Shown: positions 1 to 11,615 of the stretch, one piece after another
Position numbering within the stretch: position 1 is the stretch's first letter
Layout: each line of letters opens with the position of its first letter
Assembly: GCA_015179045.1 (NCBI GenBank)
Contig: WHUZ01000218.1
Span: 1 to 26,524 of the forward strand
Source: Kalaharituber pfeilii
Taxonomy: Eukaryota; Ascomycota; Pezizomycetes; Pezizales; Pezizaceae
Length of the DNA: 26,524 nt
Direction: 5' to 3'
The notes under the pieces: generated by a model
Databases searched by the model: none
Seen by the model: the letters and a program-made list of their open reading frames with translations, nothing else
What the model was told of the DNA's origin: nothing
Made by a program: the position numbers and the translations under genes

Positions 1-88
1 CAATATTGAAGCGCCTGGTAGTAACAGCTATAACATTTGTACTGAACCACTATTACTTAGTAATGTTGAAGTGCCTAGTAGTAATAAA
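1..88. repeat. Two 60-bp terminal repeat units, left end
   Basis: Bases 1-28 and 61-88 are two copies of one motif with core TTGAAGCGCCTGGTAGTAAC, spaced exactly 60 bp. The second copy differs from the first mainly by C-to-T and G-to-A changes. Bases 26-88 are also an inverted match to 25913-25975 (see that entry). The array may continue beyond the left edge of the window, so the true end of the repeat is not visible. Confidence 0.75.
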
Positions 89-90
89 TC

Positions 91-145
91 GAATATAAGA
101 TTAATACTGATTGACCAGATTAATTACTTAGTAGGCTTAGCTATT
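91..145. repeat. Subterminal direct repeat, left copy
   Basis: This stretch, beginning GAATATAAGATTAATACTGA and ending TAGGCTTAGCTATT, matches 25860-25914 in the same orientation with mostly transition differences and a 2-base gap. It lies immediately inside the left inverted terminal unit, and its partner lies immediately inside the right one. Confidence 0.65.
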
Positions 146-149
146 AATT

Positions 150-1900
150 CTTATATTATTTAGATAAGGTAGTTTTATAAAAGGGTATATTATTCAGAAC
201 ATAGCTTGATATATATACTCGAATTATAGAAGTTTTATTAATATATATATATATATTAGTATATTTATTATCTTTGTCCTATACTATTTTCATATATTTT
301 TATTATATATACTTTTTACTACTAGTATTAGTATTAAAAAGGAATTACTATATTACTAGTTGAATATTTATTTGTTCATTCCTTATATACAGCTATACTA
401 AAGTCTATATAAGTGCTAGCTAGTAATAGCATAGTTAGAAAAATTAAGATACTAGTAGTAGTCTGTAGTTCTCTATAACTCTGAATCTATTATTCCCTCA
501 ATATCTCTATAAATTATTCCATTCTATTGTATACTTCCTACTGAGTAGCTGCTCTTCTGATCTACTATATATAAATCTCTATAATAACTCTGACTCCCTA
601 TATTTACTATATCACAGCTATAACATCTAGTATCTGCCCATATCTACTGGAGCTAAGCTCCTCATACCTATAATATTATTTTACTTCTTTTTTACTTACC
701 ACCTTGCCTTTATAATAGCTATACCAGAAGGCTCATCTGCTGTCTCCTCTTCCTTAAGGACCTCTTTCTAAAGATATTGCTAACATCTATAATGAGTAAG
801 CATTTTAAGGTAATATATTTACCTCTCTTTTTTAGAGCTAGCAAGAATTGCAAAATATAACTCATATTACCTAGTTGCTATTAAATATATATAGTCAAAT
901 ATTGTAGCAGCTAGTATTCTAGCTAATACTGACTCTATAATAATAATAGCCAATATAGTTTCCTTAATCTAGCTAGATCTGAAAGGCTCTTCTTCAGTAT
1001 ATTTCTTCTACCAAGTATTAATAATATGGTTTCCTCTACAACCTATAAATTTTCTCTAACCTAAGTTATCAAATTGCATAGTATACTAAAACCTAATTCC
1101 AGAGGACCTCTTCTGCCAGGTATTGATAGTATGGGTACTTCTTCTTCTTATACTCTATCTTGTAGTTTGTATTAAGTATGAAATCCTATACCTCTTTATT
1201 TTCCTTACAAGCTAAGTACTGGTATAGAATCTTTCTCTCTTTCTCTATCTTCTTATTATTCTTATGAGTTAGTTATTATTATAAGATCTCTCTCCTTCTT
1301 GTATCTCTCTTTGCAGCTCCTGCCGAGCCCGAGATTCAATATCTTCTTCTCTTTCTCTATTAGTAGATACTATAGAGATATCCTCTACCTCTTGCCAAAA
1401 TTCTTCTCTCCAAAAAAGTTTAATAGAGATAAAAAAGAGCTTGATAATTTTCTTTATAGTCTAACTATAGATTAGAAGTTTATAAATTATTACCAATTAT
1501 GAAACCTCTTTCTCAAAGGGCCTTATACTTACCTTTTCTATTGGAACTCCTCAGTATTATATATTACAGCTCTTACTCTACTTCGTATGACCTTCCAAAA
1601 CTTCTTAGCTGTTACTGAAGCTGTTCAAAATATTTAGACATAAGTAGTAGAATAGGATATAGAATTTCTTAATTGAGATCTCTAAGTTCAATACTATAGC
1701 AAAGACTTTCAACTCTGTCCTTATTTCTAATATCTCTACCAGTATTCAAAAAATGTCTAGAACTATTATAGCTAAGGTAAGATTTATGAAGTCAGTTCCA
1801 AAAGTACTGCCAGAGATATATGCTAAAGATGTGACTGATCACTATTAGGCAATGTCCATTAATAAATAATAGTTGCTTATAGAAGTATGTATTAAAGTTA
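150..1900. other. AT-rich stretch, no recognised gene
   Basis: This is RIP-like AT-rich DNA with no frame I can assign. The plus strand at about 1560-1850 has fairly open frames: one reads ALTLLRMTFQNFLAVTEAVQ near 1570, and another near 1685-1835 runs about 60 codons without a stop. These could be the tail of a decayed coding sequence, but no family is recognisable and the frames do not join cleanly. Confidence 0.4.
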
Positions 1901-1928
1901 TACATGGTCTACCAATATATACACATAT

Positions 1929-2060
1929 ATTACAGACCTTTCTAATGTATATTTCTATTATATTCATACCTTTCTAGCTATTACAGACCTTTCTAATACA
2001 TGCCTTCATTATGTTTATACTTTTCTAGTTACTATAGACCTTGCTAATATATATCAGTAA
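1929..2060. repeat. 51-bp tandem repeat, left block
   Basis: Units start at 1929, 1980 and 2031 (ATTACAGACCTTTCTAAT or a close variant), giving an exact 51-bp period over about 2.6 units. The same unit recurs in the same orientation at 25645-25740 near the other end of the window. Confidence 0.8.
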
Positions 2061-2079
2061 AATTCCTCTATACTGGTCT

Positions 2080-2335
2080 ACTTGCCCCTTTCCTGGTCCG
2101 TCCTGATCACTTCTAGTCCTCTCTCTAAAGCTCTGAATAGGCCAGGTCTGACTGGGCCCAACTCTAACTCCCTGTGCGAAGCCTGGTCCCTTCTGCTGTA
2201 TTGGCCACTATCCGAGTCTATGCTGGTCCACCATCTATTATCTTAGTCTCCCCAGTGCCTATTAGGTACTTTTGTTCCACTCTTGGTTCAACCTGCTCTG
2301 TACTTATCTATCTCTCGCTACTGCTCAGAGGGTGA
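2080..2335. repeat. Less AT-rich stretch with scattered CTGGTCC motifs
   Basis: The sequence is pyrimidine-rich and clearly higher in GC than its surroundings, with repeated CTGGTC or CTGGTCC words near 2067, 2094, 2190 and 2223. It looks like a degenerate short repeat rather than coding sequence; no frame is convincing. Confidence 0.4.
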
Positions 2336-2379
2336 CATGTGAGTAATAATATAAAAAAAAAAAGTACTCATCTATTAGG

Positions 2380-2840
2380 TGAATACTCAGGATGGCTAGA
2401 TACTCAGAGCGAACAGCTAACTAGAATAGATGGATACTCAGAATGAATACTTAGGATGGTAAAGTAGGCAGAATAGATGAGCACTTAGAATGGATAGTCA
2501 CTCAGAATGGATAGTCACTTAGAACAGATGGATAGATACTTAGGATAGATAGATGGACACTTAAGACAGATAAATGGACACTCAGGACAGATAGACAGAT
2601 ACTTAGTATAGATAGACAGACACTCAGAAAGGATAGACAGATACTCAGAACAAATAGATAGATACTTAGGATAAATAGATGGATACTTAGAATAAATAGA
2701 TACTCATCAGCTACAGATACTTACTACTTAGGATCAGCAGACATTCAGGATGAATATTCAAGATGGACTGATAGATAGAATAAATGTATACTCAGGGTAG
2801 ACAGATACTCAAGACAGATGAATACATAAGATAGACAAAC
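2380..2840. repeat. Minisatellite (GATAGATACTCAGAA type), left
   Basis: About 460 bp are built of imperfect repeats of roughly 16-24 bp combining GGATAGATA or GACAGATAGA with ACTCAGAA or ACTTAGGA. Units vary in length and sequence, so it is an old, diverged array. A related GATA/GACA array lies at 24940-25260. Confidence 0.85.
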
Positions 2841-3512
2841 AACTATAGTACACTATCCTCTTATCCGAGCTTCTAGTTATTGGGCAGCCTAAACCATCTA
2901 TTCAGATATTCTATATCATCTTCCATCTGTATAAATTATGCAGCTGTCCACTAGCCCTTATCTGCAACCTATGCAGATGTCTCTAACTCATAACTGTGAA
3001 AGACAGTAAAAGTAGATAATTGGCTATATATAAAAATTTCCCATTTGTACAGAAGGTGACCATATAGATAAAATCAAACCTATTAATGAGCAACTCCTCA
3101 AATAATATATTCGAGATTGAGAACTAGGAACAGACAAGTAAATTAGTATATATTAGTATAAGGATATGAAGAGGACAGGTTCCTAATTCAAATATAAATT
3201 AAATATAGTACAAAAACCAATAAGTAAAGCAAGTATTAATAAAGTATGATAAGATATATTATTGAAAAATAAATTAAAAAACAGTACTCTATGTATTGGG
3301 CTCAGTATAGCTCTTCGAGCGATATACGATTAATTATATAAAAAAAAAAAAAAGTACACCAGAGAAATACTTGCTCCAAGTAGTGTCAACTGAAAGATAT
3401 CACCATTTACATAGCATAAGGGGATGATATATAAGACCTCATAGAAAGTTGCTCATAGCTATTTGTATAATATAGTACTATATAGTATATAAGAGAGATA
3501 AAACTTAGACTC
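2841..3512. other. AT-rich stretch, no gene seen
   Basis: I see no recognisable gene here. It contains A-runs (around 3340-3350) and simple AT-rich sequence. Confidence 0.5.
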
Positions 3513-3838
3513 AGCAATGAGGTACTTGAAAGGACAATAAAATAGTATAATGAGATTATACACTATAATAGGAATATCAATGAACTATACTACAAAAGAT
3601 AGAAAATGGTAAGTATATATAACAAAAAGAATAAGTCAAAAACAATAAATGAAATCAAACAATAGAACAGAGTAAAGCAATGAGGTACTCAAAAGCAGAA
3701 TAAAATAATATAATGAGATCATATACCATAATAGGAATATTAACGAACTATACCACAAATAATAGAAAACAATAAGCATATATATATAATAAAAAAAGTA
3801 TGGTTATGGGAATATATACCTGAAGTTTGTAGAGACTA
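3513..3838. repeat. 163-bp tandem duplication
   Basis: The word AGCAATGAGGTACT starts at 3513 and again at 3676. The sequence following each copy is alignable for about 160 bp, with shared ATAATGAGAT and ATAATAGGAATAT segments, mostly with transition differences. The two-unit duplication lies downstream of the transposase frame, which runs on the minus strand. Confidence 0.75.
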
Positions 3839-3999
3839 ATATTAATAAATGTACTAGTATATATACATATTAATATGATTGTTCAACAGCCATATACTTA
3901 AAGACCATTGACTATGCAGTATTAGAACTATATAAGCTACACCTTCTATACATTGTAGCCAGCAGCAAAATCAGCTAGAGCATGAATATTTAAGCAAAA

Positions 4000-4559
4000 C
4001 TATACCATGATCTGCATCTGGTAAGCTGATTAGATCATGGTACTCAAGAACGTCAAGCAATATAAGGTCAAGAACCTATCTAAAGTTCTTATCTGATCTG
4101 AATTGAGGTAAATACAGATATCTCCACCAGTAGGGAGATTTTGTAAAGGTGCATAGTACTGGCCATGTATAATATAATACAGGTAATACACCCTTATAGC
4201 CTTGAAAGGTTTCTTTTATTGTAGTATTAGCATATGGAATTTATAGAGTATGACGTACAGGTTTGCAATAGTGATAGGCACTCTCAGGAGTATAATGTAA
4301 AGAAGTTCACTTAAAAATAGAAGAATTCTGAATAGATAGCAGTGATAACTTCAACTTATATACAGGCTAAATAAAAAATAATGATTTGAATTCCACATAA
4401 TTACTGAACAATTCCCGCAACCATGAACTATGCCCGAACAGGTCATTGAGTAGATGTAAGATGGAAATGCATAGATAATGAACTGAGTATTTGACTTCTG
4501 CCTCACAAATCAATAGCAAGTTAGACTTACCATACTAAATGACTACCAGACACAGAGAG
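4000..4559 (-). pseudogene. Possible C-terminal remainder of the transposase
   Basis: Minus-strand frames here contain short coding-like pieces, for example around 4190-4000 (LYYTWPVLCTFTK and VLEYHDLISLPDADH), in the right position for the extreme C-terminus of the transposase. The frame joins are unclear and an intron is possible near 4530, so the extent is uncertain. Confidence 0.35.
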
Positions 4560-6835
4560 TAGTATATAGATTGGAAGGGTATATAAGGATCATGTTCTAC
4601 CCATTTTAGTACATATCTAGAACTTTTCTTGTTATGATTGCAAATAATATAAGGATTCAATCTACGTATCGCCAAAGGTAACAACTCAAGAACATAAGCA
4701 GATTCTAGAATATAATAACCCTTAGTAGCTAAATAATTAAGACTTATATATATATAACCTATTCCTATAGAGCGGTCTATGTAGTCTAATATTTGTTGGA
4801 TATAGTTAACTTGATTTGAAGAGTGGTATACGTCCTTGCATGCTCTATGAAGTGCCTCTAATATATCAGTCGTCCAATTGTCTATTGAACTATGCTAGAT
4901 TATTGCTTCTTTAATATCACTTAGCAGGTGCATCTTGGGAAGTTGAAGTAATACTTCTTCTGCATTTTATTCCTGAGTGTCATTTCAACCCAAGTATCAT
5001 CTAGCCTCTCTTGCATAGCTTGCTAGACAATCTGCTCCTTGGTCTATGTAAGTTGCTTCAGAGTCATATATACTGAGCTAAAGATATCTTTTACATTGTA
5101 GAACTTCATGATAGCATTCTTTGAGTAATGAATAGAGGTCGTAGAGTAGAATCATTGTTGAGTTAAAAGGACGATTTCTAGAAGCTTGTGCGAAGCTCGA
5201 AAAATCTTAATGTTAGCAGAATCATGTGCTGACATGCTCGGTAGTTTAAGAACAGGAGCTAAAGTTGCTAATAAATACTGAGCAAGGTTTTGCATCTCTT
5301 TTCTATTATGCTGTTTCATAAAGGACAGGTAGTTAGTAAGGCGATATAAGCTTAGGAATAGTAGACACTTGTTAATTTGCTCCTTCTAGGCTTGTAACTT
5401 CCCATAATCCTTTAGAAGTACCTGCAACCATAGTATTAGATGTTGTTTGAGCAAACCAAGCATTTTAACATGAACCCAATCAAACCTCCATAGCTGATAT
5501 GTATTGTAGTGAAGGTATTTGTTAAATAGGTTATATATTGAATATACTCTATGTTAATTCCGTATCGCAGAAAGGTAATCAAAATCATCCTTATTATCAA
5601 AGTACTATATAGAGTCCCTCAAAGGCTATTCATGAAGAGGTAGAGGTTGTCCTATATCATCTTTAGAAATAGTACAGATGGGACATTAAGAGTTTCGAAC
5701 AAATATAACTATATATTTCTCAGAGTAGTTTGCAACCCAACCATTTAGCATAAGATAATACTAGTGAATTTATTGATTGAAGCATGGAAGGTCAAGGGGT
5801 CACTTGAAAGGTTTTATGAATCGGAAGGGCGCAAGTATATGGTAAATAGCAGTATACCATACCTGTTTAGTATTTAGCTCACAGCTTAATATATTAATAG
5901 GAATAAGTAATAGACTAATATATATCTAGACCAGTAATTATTTTTTCTACCAAAGTTCCTTATCATTATTTCCAATAGTTATATACAGTGGCCAGAGGTA
6001 TTTATCATCTAAAAAATTGGTCAAGTGGGTTTTGTCAAAAGCATAAATGATGGGGATGATGGTCAACTGTAGTAGTAATGTACTTCATATTGACTACTAC
6101 TAGTCTGTAGTATAAATATTTCCAAAGATTCACTCTCTCTTATCATTGAATAACTGAATAGAAGTATAATATATATGATTGGTAAATGGTAGGTACTTCA
6201 AGAGCAGTTTCATATATTCAAAGATATTGCGGTAGTAAACTGTACTAATCGATAGGTGTTAAAAATTTCTTCATGTCATCTAATATCTAACCAGCTTGCC
6301 TAGCTTCACATTCATTAATCTGAGATATTCAAATAAGGGCAACCCATAGTACTTATTAGTCAATATTAAAAGCTCCTAGATTTCCCTTGAAAAGTAAAAT
6401 ATAGTCACATCCCTGTCTAGGCCTTTCTTTAATATATAGTTAATATATAACTTTGTAGACCCATCTCTCTAAAACTCATAAGCAAGTTCATATTTCTTAG
6501 CCATACGAAACAGTGCCTAGAGATACCAATTGGGGCAGACATGGGATGGACAGTTGGACGTTCTAATGGACAAGCCGGTAGACCTCAGATACTAGATAAT
6601 TCTCATAGGATATATCATAAGGGATGGCAGTTTATTCTTGGTAGTGGGATAATCATTTGTTGCATAAGCAAGAAAGGTTAAGGTGCGTTTGTTGACAGGA
6701 ATTTCTTGTAAATCTGAGGAACATTCTTCTGGAGCTAATGAATGAATAGGGCAATTATAATGAATCTGTATCAAGTGTGTTAACACTCCACATCCACTAT
6801 GGAATGAATGATGACAGTATAGCTAGATAATTCTC
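4560..6835 (-). pseudogene. Plavaka-like (KDZ-related) DNA transposase, decayed
   Basis: Such enzymes cut and paste a fungal DNA transposon. One minus-strand frame runs without a length change from at least 6786 to about 4940 (about 615 codons). It is interrupted by more than fifteen stops of the CAA/CAG/CGA-to-stop type, then continues after a single one-base frameshift near 4938. Landmarks in order are a Cys/His-rich N-terminal stretch near 6830-6720 (GVLTHLIQIHYNC); the family block PIIYAFDKTHLTNFLDDK at about 6055-6000, whose Asp is expected to be catalytic, followed by WPLYITIGNNDKEL; a CPIC motif near 5680; and, after the frameshift, a KMHLLSD...DNWTTDILEALH block near 4940-4840. This order and spacing match the Plavaka family as I know it. 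Minus-strand coding-like sequence may extend to about 4000. It is inactive as it stands. Neighbours are the 160-bp array upstream and a 163-bp duplication downstream. Confidence 0.8.
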
Positions 6836-6875
6836 ATAATTAATATGTCATAAACAGATTGATCAGATCCACAAA

Positions 6876-7740
6876 GTTTTGCTCTATTGTTTTCTTAGAT
6901 GGAGGACTCTATTCAAATAGATTCGTATAAGTAATGATGGATTTAGATTGTAATGAGAAATGAATAAACTTAACTATTGTCACTAAGGTTTTTAAGCTTG
7001 GCAGCTTGCATAGTAACCATACTTGCTTTCACCAAAATCCCAAATATAAAAGTAGCTTTTGCCTAGGGGTTTGCTCCATTATTTTCTTAGATGCAGGACT
7101 CTATTCAAATAGATTTATATAAGTAACGATGGATTCAGAGTATAATAGGAATGAATAAACTCAACTATTATTACTAAGCTTTTGCTTTTACCAAAATCCC
7201 AAATATATAAGTAGCTTTTTCCTAAGAGTTTTACTCCATTATTTCCTTGAATGCAGGACTTTATTCAAATAAATTCGTATAAGTAATAATGGATTCAGAT
7301 TGTAATAGAAATAAATAAACTTAACTATTGTCGCTAAACTTTTGCTTTCACTAAAATCCCAAATGTAGAAGTAGCTTTTCCCTAAAGGTTAGGCTCCATT
7401 GTTTCCTTAGATATAGAACTCTATTCAAATGGATTCGTATAAGTAATAATAGATTCAGATTGTAATAAGAATAAACAAATTCAACTATTATCGCTAAGCT
7501 TTTGTTTTTACCAAAATCTAAAATATAGAAGTAGCTTTTCTCTAGAGTTTTGCTCTATTGTTTCCTTAGATACAGGACTCTATTTAAATGGATTTATATA
7601 AGTAATGATAGATTTAGGTTACAATAGAAATAAATAAACTCAACTATTATTGTAAAGATTTTTGAGATTCATAGCTTACATAGTGACCATACTTGCTTTT
7701 GCTAAAATCCCAAATAAGAAGGTAGCTTTTTCCTTCTTTC
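6876..7740. repeat. 160-bp tandem array, five units
   Basis: The word GCTC(C/T)ATT followed by a TTCCTTAGATGCAGGACTC-like sequence starts near 6881, 7073, 7233, 7393 and 7552. Spacings are about 192, 160, 160 and 159 bp. The first and fifth units carry an extra segment of about 32 bp (AGCTTGCATAGTAACCATACT at about 6999-7021, and a matching copy near 7669-7690) that the three middle units lack. The array abuts the 5' side of the minus-strand transposase, so it may include its leader or subterminal transposon DNA. Differences between units are mainly transitions. Confidence 0.9.
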
Positions 7741-9012
7741 CTATCTGACTTTTCAACTCTTATTGTACTACTATATCTATCAAAATAATAAATGATTCTT
7801 ATATTGTGGTGTTCAAATATAAATAGTGTAGAGTAAATGAGTTATCTCAGAGGTAAGGGCAGGGGTAGTCTAGAGCTAGAATATATAGGAGTAGTATCCT
7901 TATTATAAATTATGATCATGTAGATCAGCACTGAGAACATGTGTCCAACAAAGTAAAGACTCTATTTTCAGTTGCCTATAATACCATGACAGCAATACAA
8001 ACCATAATCTATAGAGAATATACAGATCCATAGCAAGTAAGGAAATTATAATCATAGATTTGTCACCTGTAACTACTCCTTTTTTAAAGACTATCAGTTT
8101 CTATCCTGAAATTGAAAGAAATTTACAACTAGCCTAGGCTGGTTGTACTAACAACTCACTGTACAGTTGACTTAAGATAATTTCAAATCATATTAGAATA
8201 GTTTAGGTAATGATACTACTTATAATAGTAGTTGTACTTTACCATGTGAGACTAGTAAAGTACTAATCTATAACTAGAGAACTAGTAAAATAAAACTTTA
8301 GTACTCTTATAGAATCAGGTCAGTAAATATAGGTATGAAGGAATAGAAAATCAAGAGTATTCTTATTATTAGTTGGCTAGTTTGTGTACTTGAAGCCATT
8401 AGTTGATCTTGTTCATTTAGCTACTCCCATTCCGAGTTAGTATAGCTAATTCAGTAGAGAAGAGTAGAGTAATAATAAGATTAGAATCATTTGAGAGGAT
8501 GCAATTTAAAGCCAGCTTGACTCCAAACCTTCTGATCAAGCTCAAATTGGCAAAGCAGGTAAAATATAGAGCTGGCTCTGTAAATTCAGGATGCGATTTT
8601 ACTGGGATGCCTGGATAATAAGGATAAAGAGATTAGCAGGAGTTCTGTCTAGCTCTTTTAATGTAAAAAATATTTATTTACTTTAATAAATATCAATTAT
8701 ATATACTTTTATACTGATTAGACTTATCTTTATACCTGTTCTCACACTGCTACACATCTACAATGCTATCTAACTATTTGCTAATAGAACTCATCAGATT
8801 GGGATATATCAAGCATTCTCTCGATTGTAGGTGCATTCTCTAGTACTGTAGCTGAATGGGTAGTAGTGTTCTTGTATAGTATAAAGTTCTCGTATGGTAT
8901 CCCTTGTACTAGGAAGATACTATCCTACTTGTATTAGTGTTTCTAGGTAGTCTAACTATAATTAATAGTACCAAGTACTGTAAAAATAATGCTATACAAT
9001 GTAAAAAATAGA
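7741..9012. other. AT-rich stretch, no recognised gene
   Basis: I see no convincing coding frame on either strand. The only structure I can point to is the palindrome at 8124-8147. Confidence 0.45.
8124..8147. repeat. 24-bp near-perfect palindrome
   Basis: TACAACTAGCCT is followed directly by AGGCTGGTTGTA, giving 11 of 12 paired positions; the odd pair fits one C-to-T change. It could be a hairpin, a footprint or a fused pair of inverted repeat ends. No associated gene is seen. Confidence 0.6.
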
Positions 9013-9140
9013 AGTAGCCAGTCACTCCATAGTTTGAACTTAGAACCTAGGCCATGCTTAGGCTACCTACTAGGTAAGTAGAACATCCCCACTTCTTGGG
9101 CTCGCACTCTACTAGTTGTGTGACTGTAACTGGCTATGAT
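9013..9140. repeat. Short foldback element, tRNA-like interior
   Basis: TAGCCAGTCAC at 9015-9025 is mirrored by GTGACTGTAACTGGCTA at 9120-9136, with a 6-base gap. The interior is less AT-rich and holds a word resembling a tRNA B box on the minus strand (AGTTCAAACTA around 9030-9042). No acceptor stem could be paired, so I do not call a tRNA. A RIP-damaged SINE or MITE is possible. Confidence 0.35.
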
Positions 9141-9368
9141 TTTATTAGTTAACACAGAAATTAAATACTATACTACATATAGTACCACATTAGATAACTA
9201 TCACATATAGTCTCAATCATACAACAAAACTGCCTAGTAAATATACTATTTTAGTAGAACTGGTTGCTATTATTCTAGTAGTTATTAGATACTACTAAGA
9301 TCAATAGATGTCTACTTTATCGGCTCTATTTTTCTTATGGTTTAAGACATATTAACTTCTAGCTAGAA

Positions 9369-9796
9369 TGTAATAGACCAACCTCACGGGACTATTAACT
9401 AGCACTGAGTCACAGATTGAGTCAGGTAGGTCATGTAGTACTCACAAGTTTGAGTAGAACGCTGCTTGTAGAGGAAAGAGTATGGTCAGGAGAGTATATG
9501 TTTTATTGCTTGAGGAATCTAGGCTATAGGGTAGAAAAGAGTCTTTATATATAGGAAATTGCAATATAGAAACAGAAAGATATAGAAGGGCTTCCTTAAG
9601 TATCGTACCTTTAGCAGAATTGATGTTATCCAAAAAGTATAATTCCTTAAGTGCCGACAATTCTATTATCCAAAAAATATAATTTCTTAAGTACCAATAA
9701 TTCTGTTATCTAAAACTATGCTAGCAGGAGATTCCTTGAAGCTGGTTGACCTTAGTATAGTTTTTGATACAGTTCAGAGTAACTAGTTGTAATTCA
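9369..9796 (-). repeat. 3' LTR of the chromovirus
   Basis: Read on the minus strand it begins TGAATTACAACTAG and ends CTATTACA, giving the usual TG...CA ends. It aligns along its length to 16220-16645, roughly 85-90% by eye, and most differences are C/T or G/A. Confidence 0.9.
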
Positions 9797-9802
9797 TAAT
9801 AT

Positions 9803-9817
9803 TAGGTCCTTCTTTTT
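9803..9817 (-). promoter_or_regulatory. Polypurine tract
   Basis: On the minus strand the purine-rich run CAAAAAGAAGGACC lies a few bases before the 3' LTR, the expected place of the plus-strand DNA primer. It overlaps the last codons of pol. Confidence 0.6.
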
Positions 9818-11107
9818 GAGGCTGAGTTTCTAGGAAGTATCAAGAGTCCTGGTTTTTGAGGGTATTTAGAATAGAAGTCCTGGAGTAGATCATTATAATG
9901 AGTAAGCTCTTGAGGTATATGCCAGTTGTTGGGCCAGTGAAGGTATCTAGCTTATCTCACTAGGTATTGGAGGCACTTCTAGTATAGGTGTAAGTCTAAG
10001 ATTTGTTCCACCTCCTATTCGAGTTCTCCATCAATCTTGATTGGTTCTGGAGGGTCTTGTCGCTGTCTGGAAAGGGAATTAGAGCAATATGGTTCTAGGT
10101 AAATGACATTAAAGACTGGATGGAAGTAGGTCATAAGATTTGAGGGTAGTTCTAGCTCATAGATGTAGAGGGAGAGAACTTTAATGATCTTGAAAAATCT
10201 ATGACGTTTTACTGTAAGCTTTTGGCTTGATTGTATAGTTTTGATTTGGTTAGAGGTGTTGAGATAGACTTAGTCTTCTTCTTGGTATCTTAGAGATTCT
10301 TGATAGTGACAGTCGTAATATTTGTTGTATCATTCCTGAGCATCTCTGATAGTTTCTTGTAGATATCAATGGTTGTTTTAAAGCTCTTGAGACAGATCTT
10401 GGGCTGGGGAGTTAATTATGGCTTGCCCTAGTGTAGTACTAAAATGTAGATAGAACCTTTAGAGTATATAGAATGGAGACATTTTAGTGGTATCCAATTG
10501 GTAATTGTTGTATGCAAATTTGACCATAGGAAGCTTGGAGGCCCAATTGTCTTATTGATAGTTGATATAGTATCTAAGGTACTCCTCCACAAAACTATTG
10601 ACTCATTCTGTTTATCCATTGGTCTGAGGGTAGAAGGCTATAGAGTATTTTGGCTTGATTCCCAGATAGTTGCAGAGGGTGTTCCAGAAACAGTTCTTAA
10701 ATATTGAGGTATGGTCTGTAATGACTTCTTGAGGTAAGCCATAGAGTCTTATAATATTTTAAAGAAATAGTTAAGCTAGCTCCTCTGCATTATCACTTTT
10801 CTTTACTAGAATGAAGTATGCTATTTTAGTAAGTCTATTAACTATGACTAGGATTGTATTATATCTCTGGCTTGATGGGAGGTCCATGATATGATCCATA
10901 GTAACACAGGTTCAGGGGGTTTTTGGGGGCTAAAGAGGGTTCAGAAGTCTATATGGCTTGTGGTAGAGAGGCTTGTTTTGTTTGCACTTATGATAGTTAT
11001 TAATGTAGTAGGCTATAATTTTCTGCATTTAAGGTTAATAGTCTATTCTTGAGATAATTTTATCTTATCCTGAGTATCCTGCCAGTAGTGCATCATAGTG
11101 TTCCTTA

Positions 11108-11615
11108 GCATTCATACTCAGTGTGAGTTATGAGTCGGTTTTTCTGAGTAAGTCGGTTTTCAGGTTAGTATGTTATGCTGTAAAATGTATCCGACTCGGC
11201 TACCAAGTGAGCTGATATGAGTTATATGTATGGTATGACTGAGTTAGTGTAATAATATACAACTACTACTCAGCAGTGAGCTGGTATGAGCCAAGTAGTT
11301 TTTGCACTAAGTGTGAGTCGAGTCGATGTAGAGTTTTATAGTATATAAGTAGCCTACGTACAAATTTGATATACAATACCAATTAATATATTTAGCATTC
11401 ATATGCAAGTCAGGTTGAGTCAGTAAGTAATGAGGTCAAGCTAGTTTGTTATACTATTATGCCATACCCGACTTGGCTGCTGAGTGAGCCGGGTCGGGTT
11501 GTACATGCGGTGCAACTGAGTTGGTATGATAATGTATAACTATTACTTATTATAGTAGGGTCAGAGGAATTTTTTTAAAGGCTTATACTAACTCAGCTCA
11601 TACTGATGTAAATGC
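11108..11615. mobile_element. MITE-like inverted-repeat element nested in integrase
   Basis: The left end GCATTCATACTCAGTGTGAG and the reverse complement of the right end GCATTTACATCAGTATGAGC align with one gap and transition differences. TA dinucleotides flank both ends (11106-11107 and 11616-11617). Removing the insert with one TA leaves the zinc-region reading frame continuous (FRNTKEHYDALLAG), which supports the boundaries. The interior is two diverged tandem halves, about 286 bp apart: TTAGCATTCATA occurs at 11105 and 11391, and the GACTCGGCTACCAAGTGAGC-like block is repeated near 11192 and 11470. No coding capacity is seen. The TA target resembles Tc1/mariner-type insertion. Confidence 0.75.

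Noticed and set aside
2380..2840. CRISPR-like array
   Set aside because: Units are short, variable and not separated by unique spacers. It is a eukaryotic minisatellite.
9020..9125. A tRNA gene on the minus strand
   Set aside because: A B-box-like word is present, but the acceptor stem does not pair and the spacing is wrong.
9442..9660. 72-codon minus-strand frame, with a similar one at 16293-16511
   Set aside because: Both lie in the two LTRs and are similar only because the LTRs are copies of each other. There is no sign of a protein.
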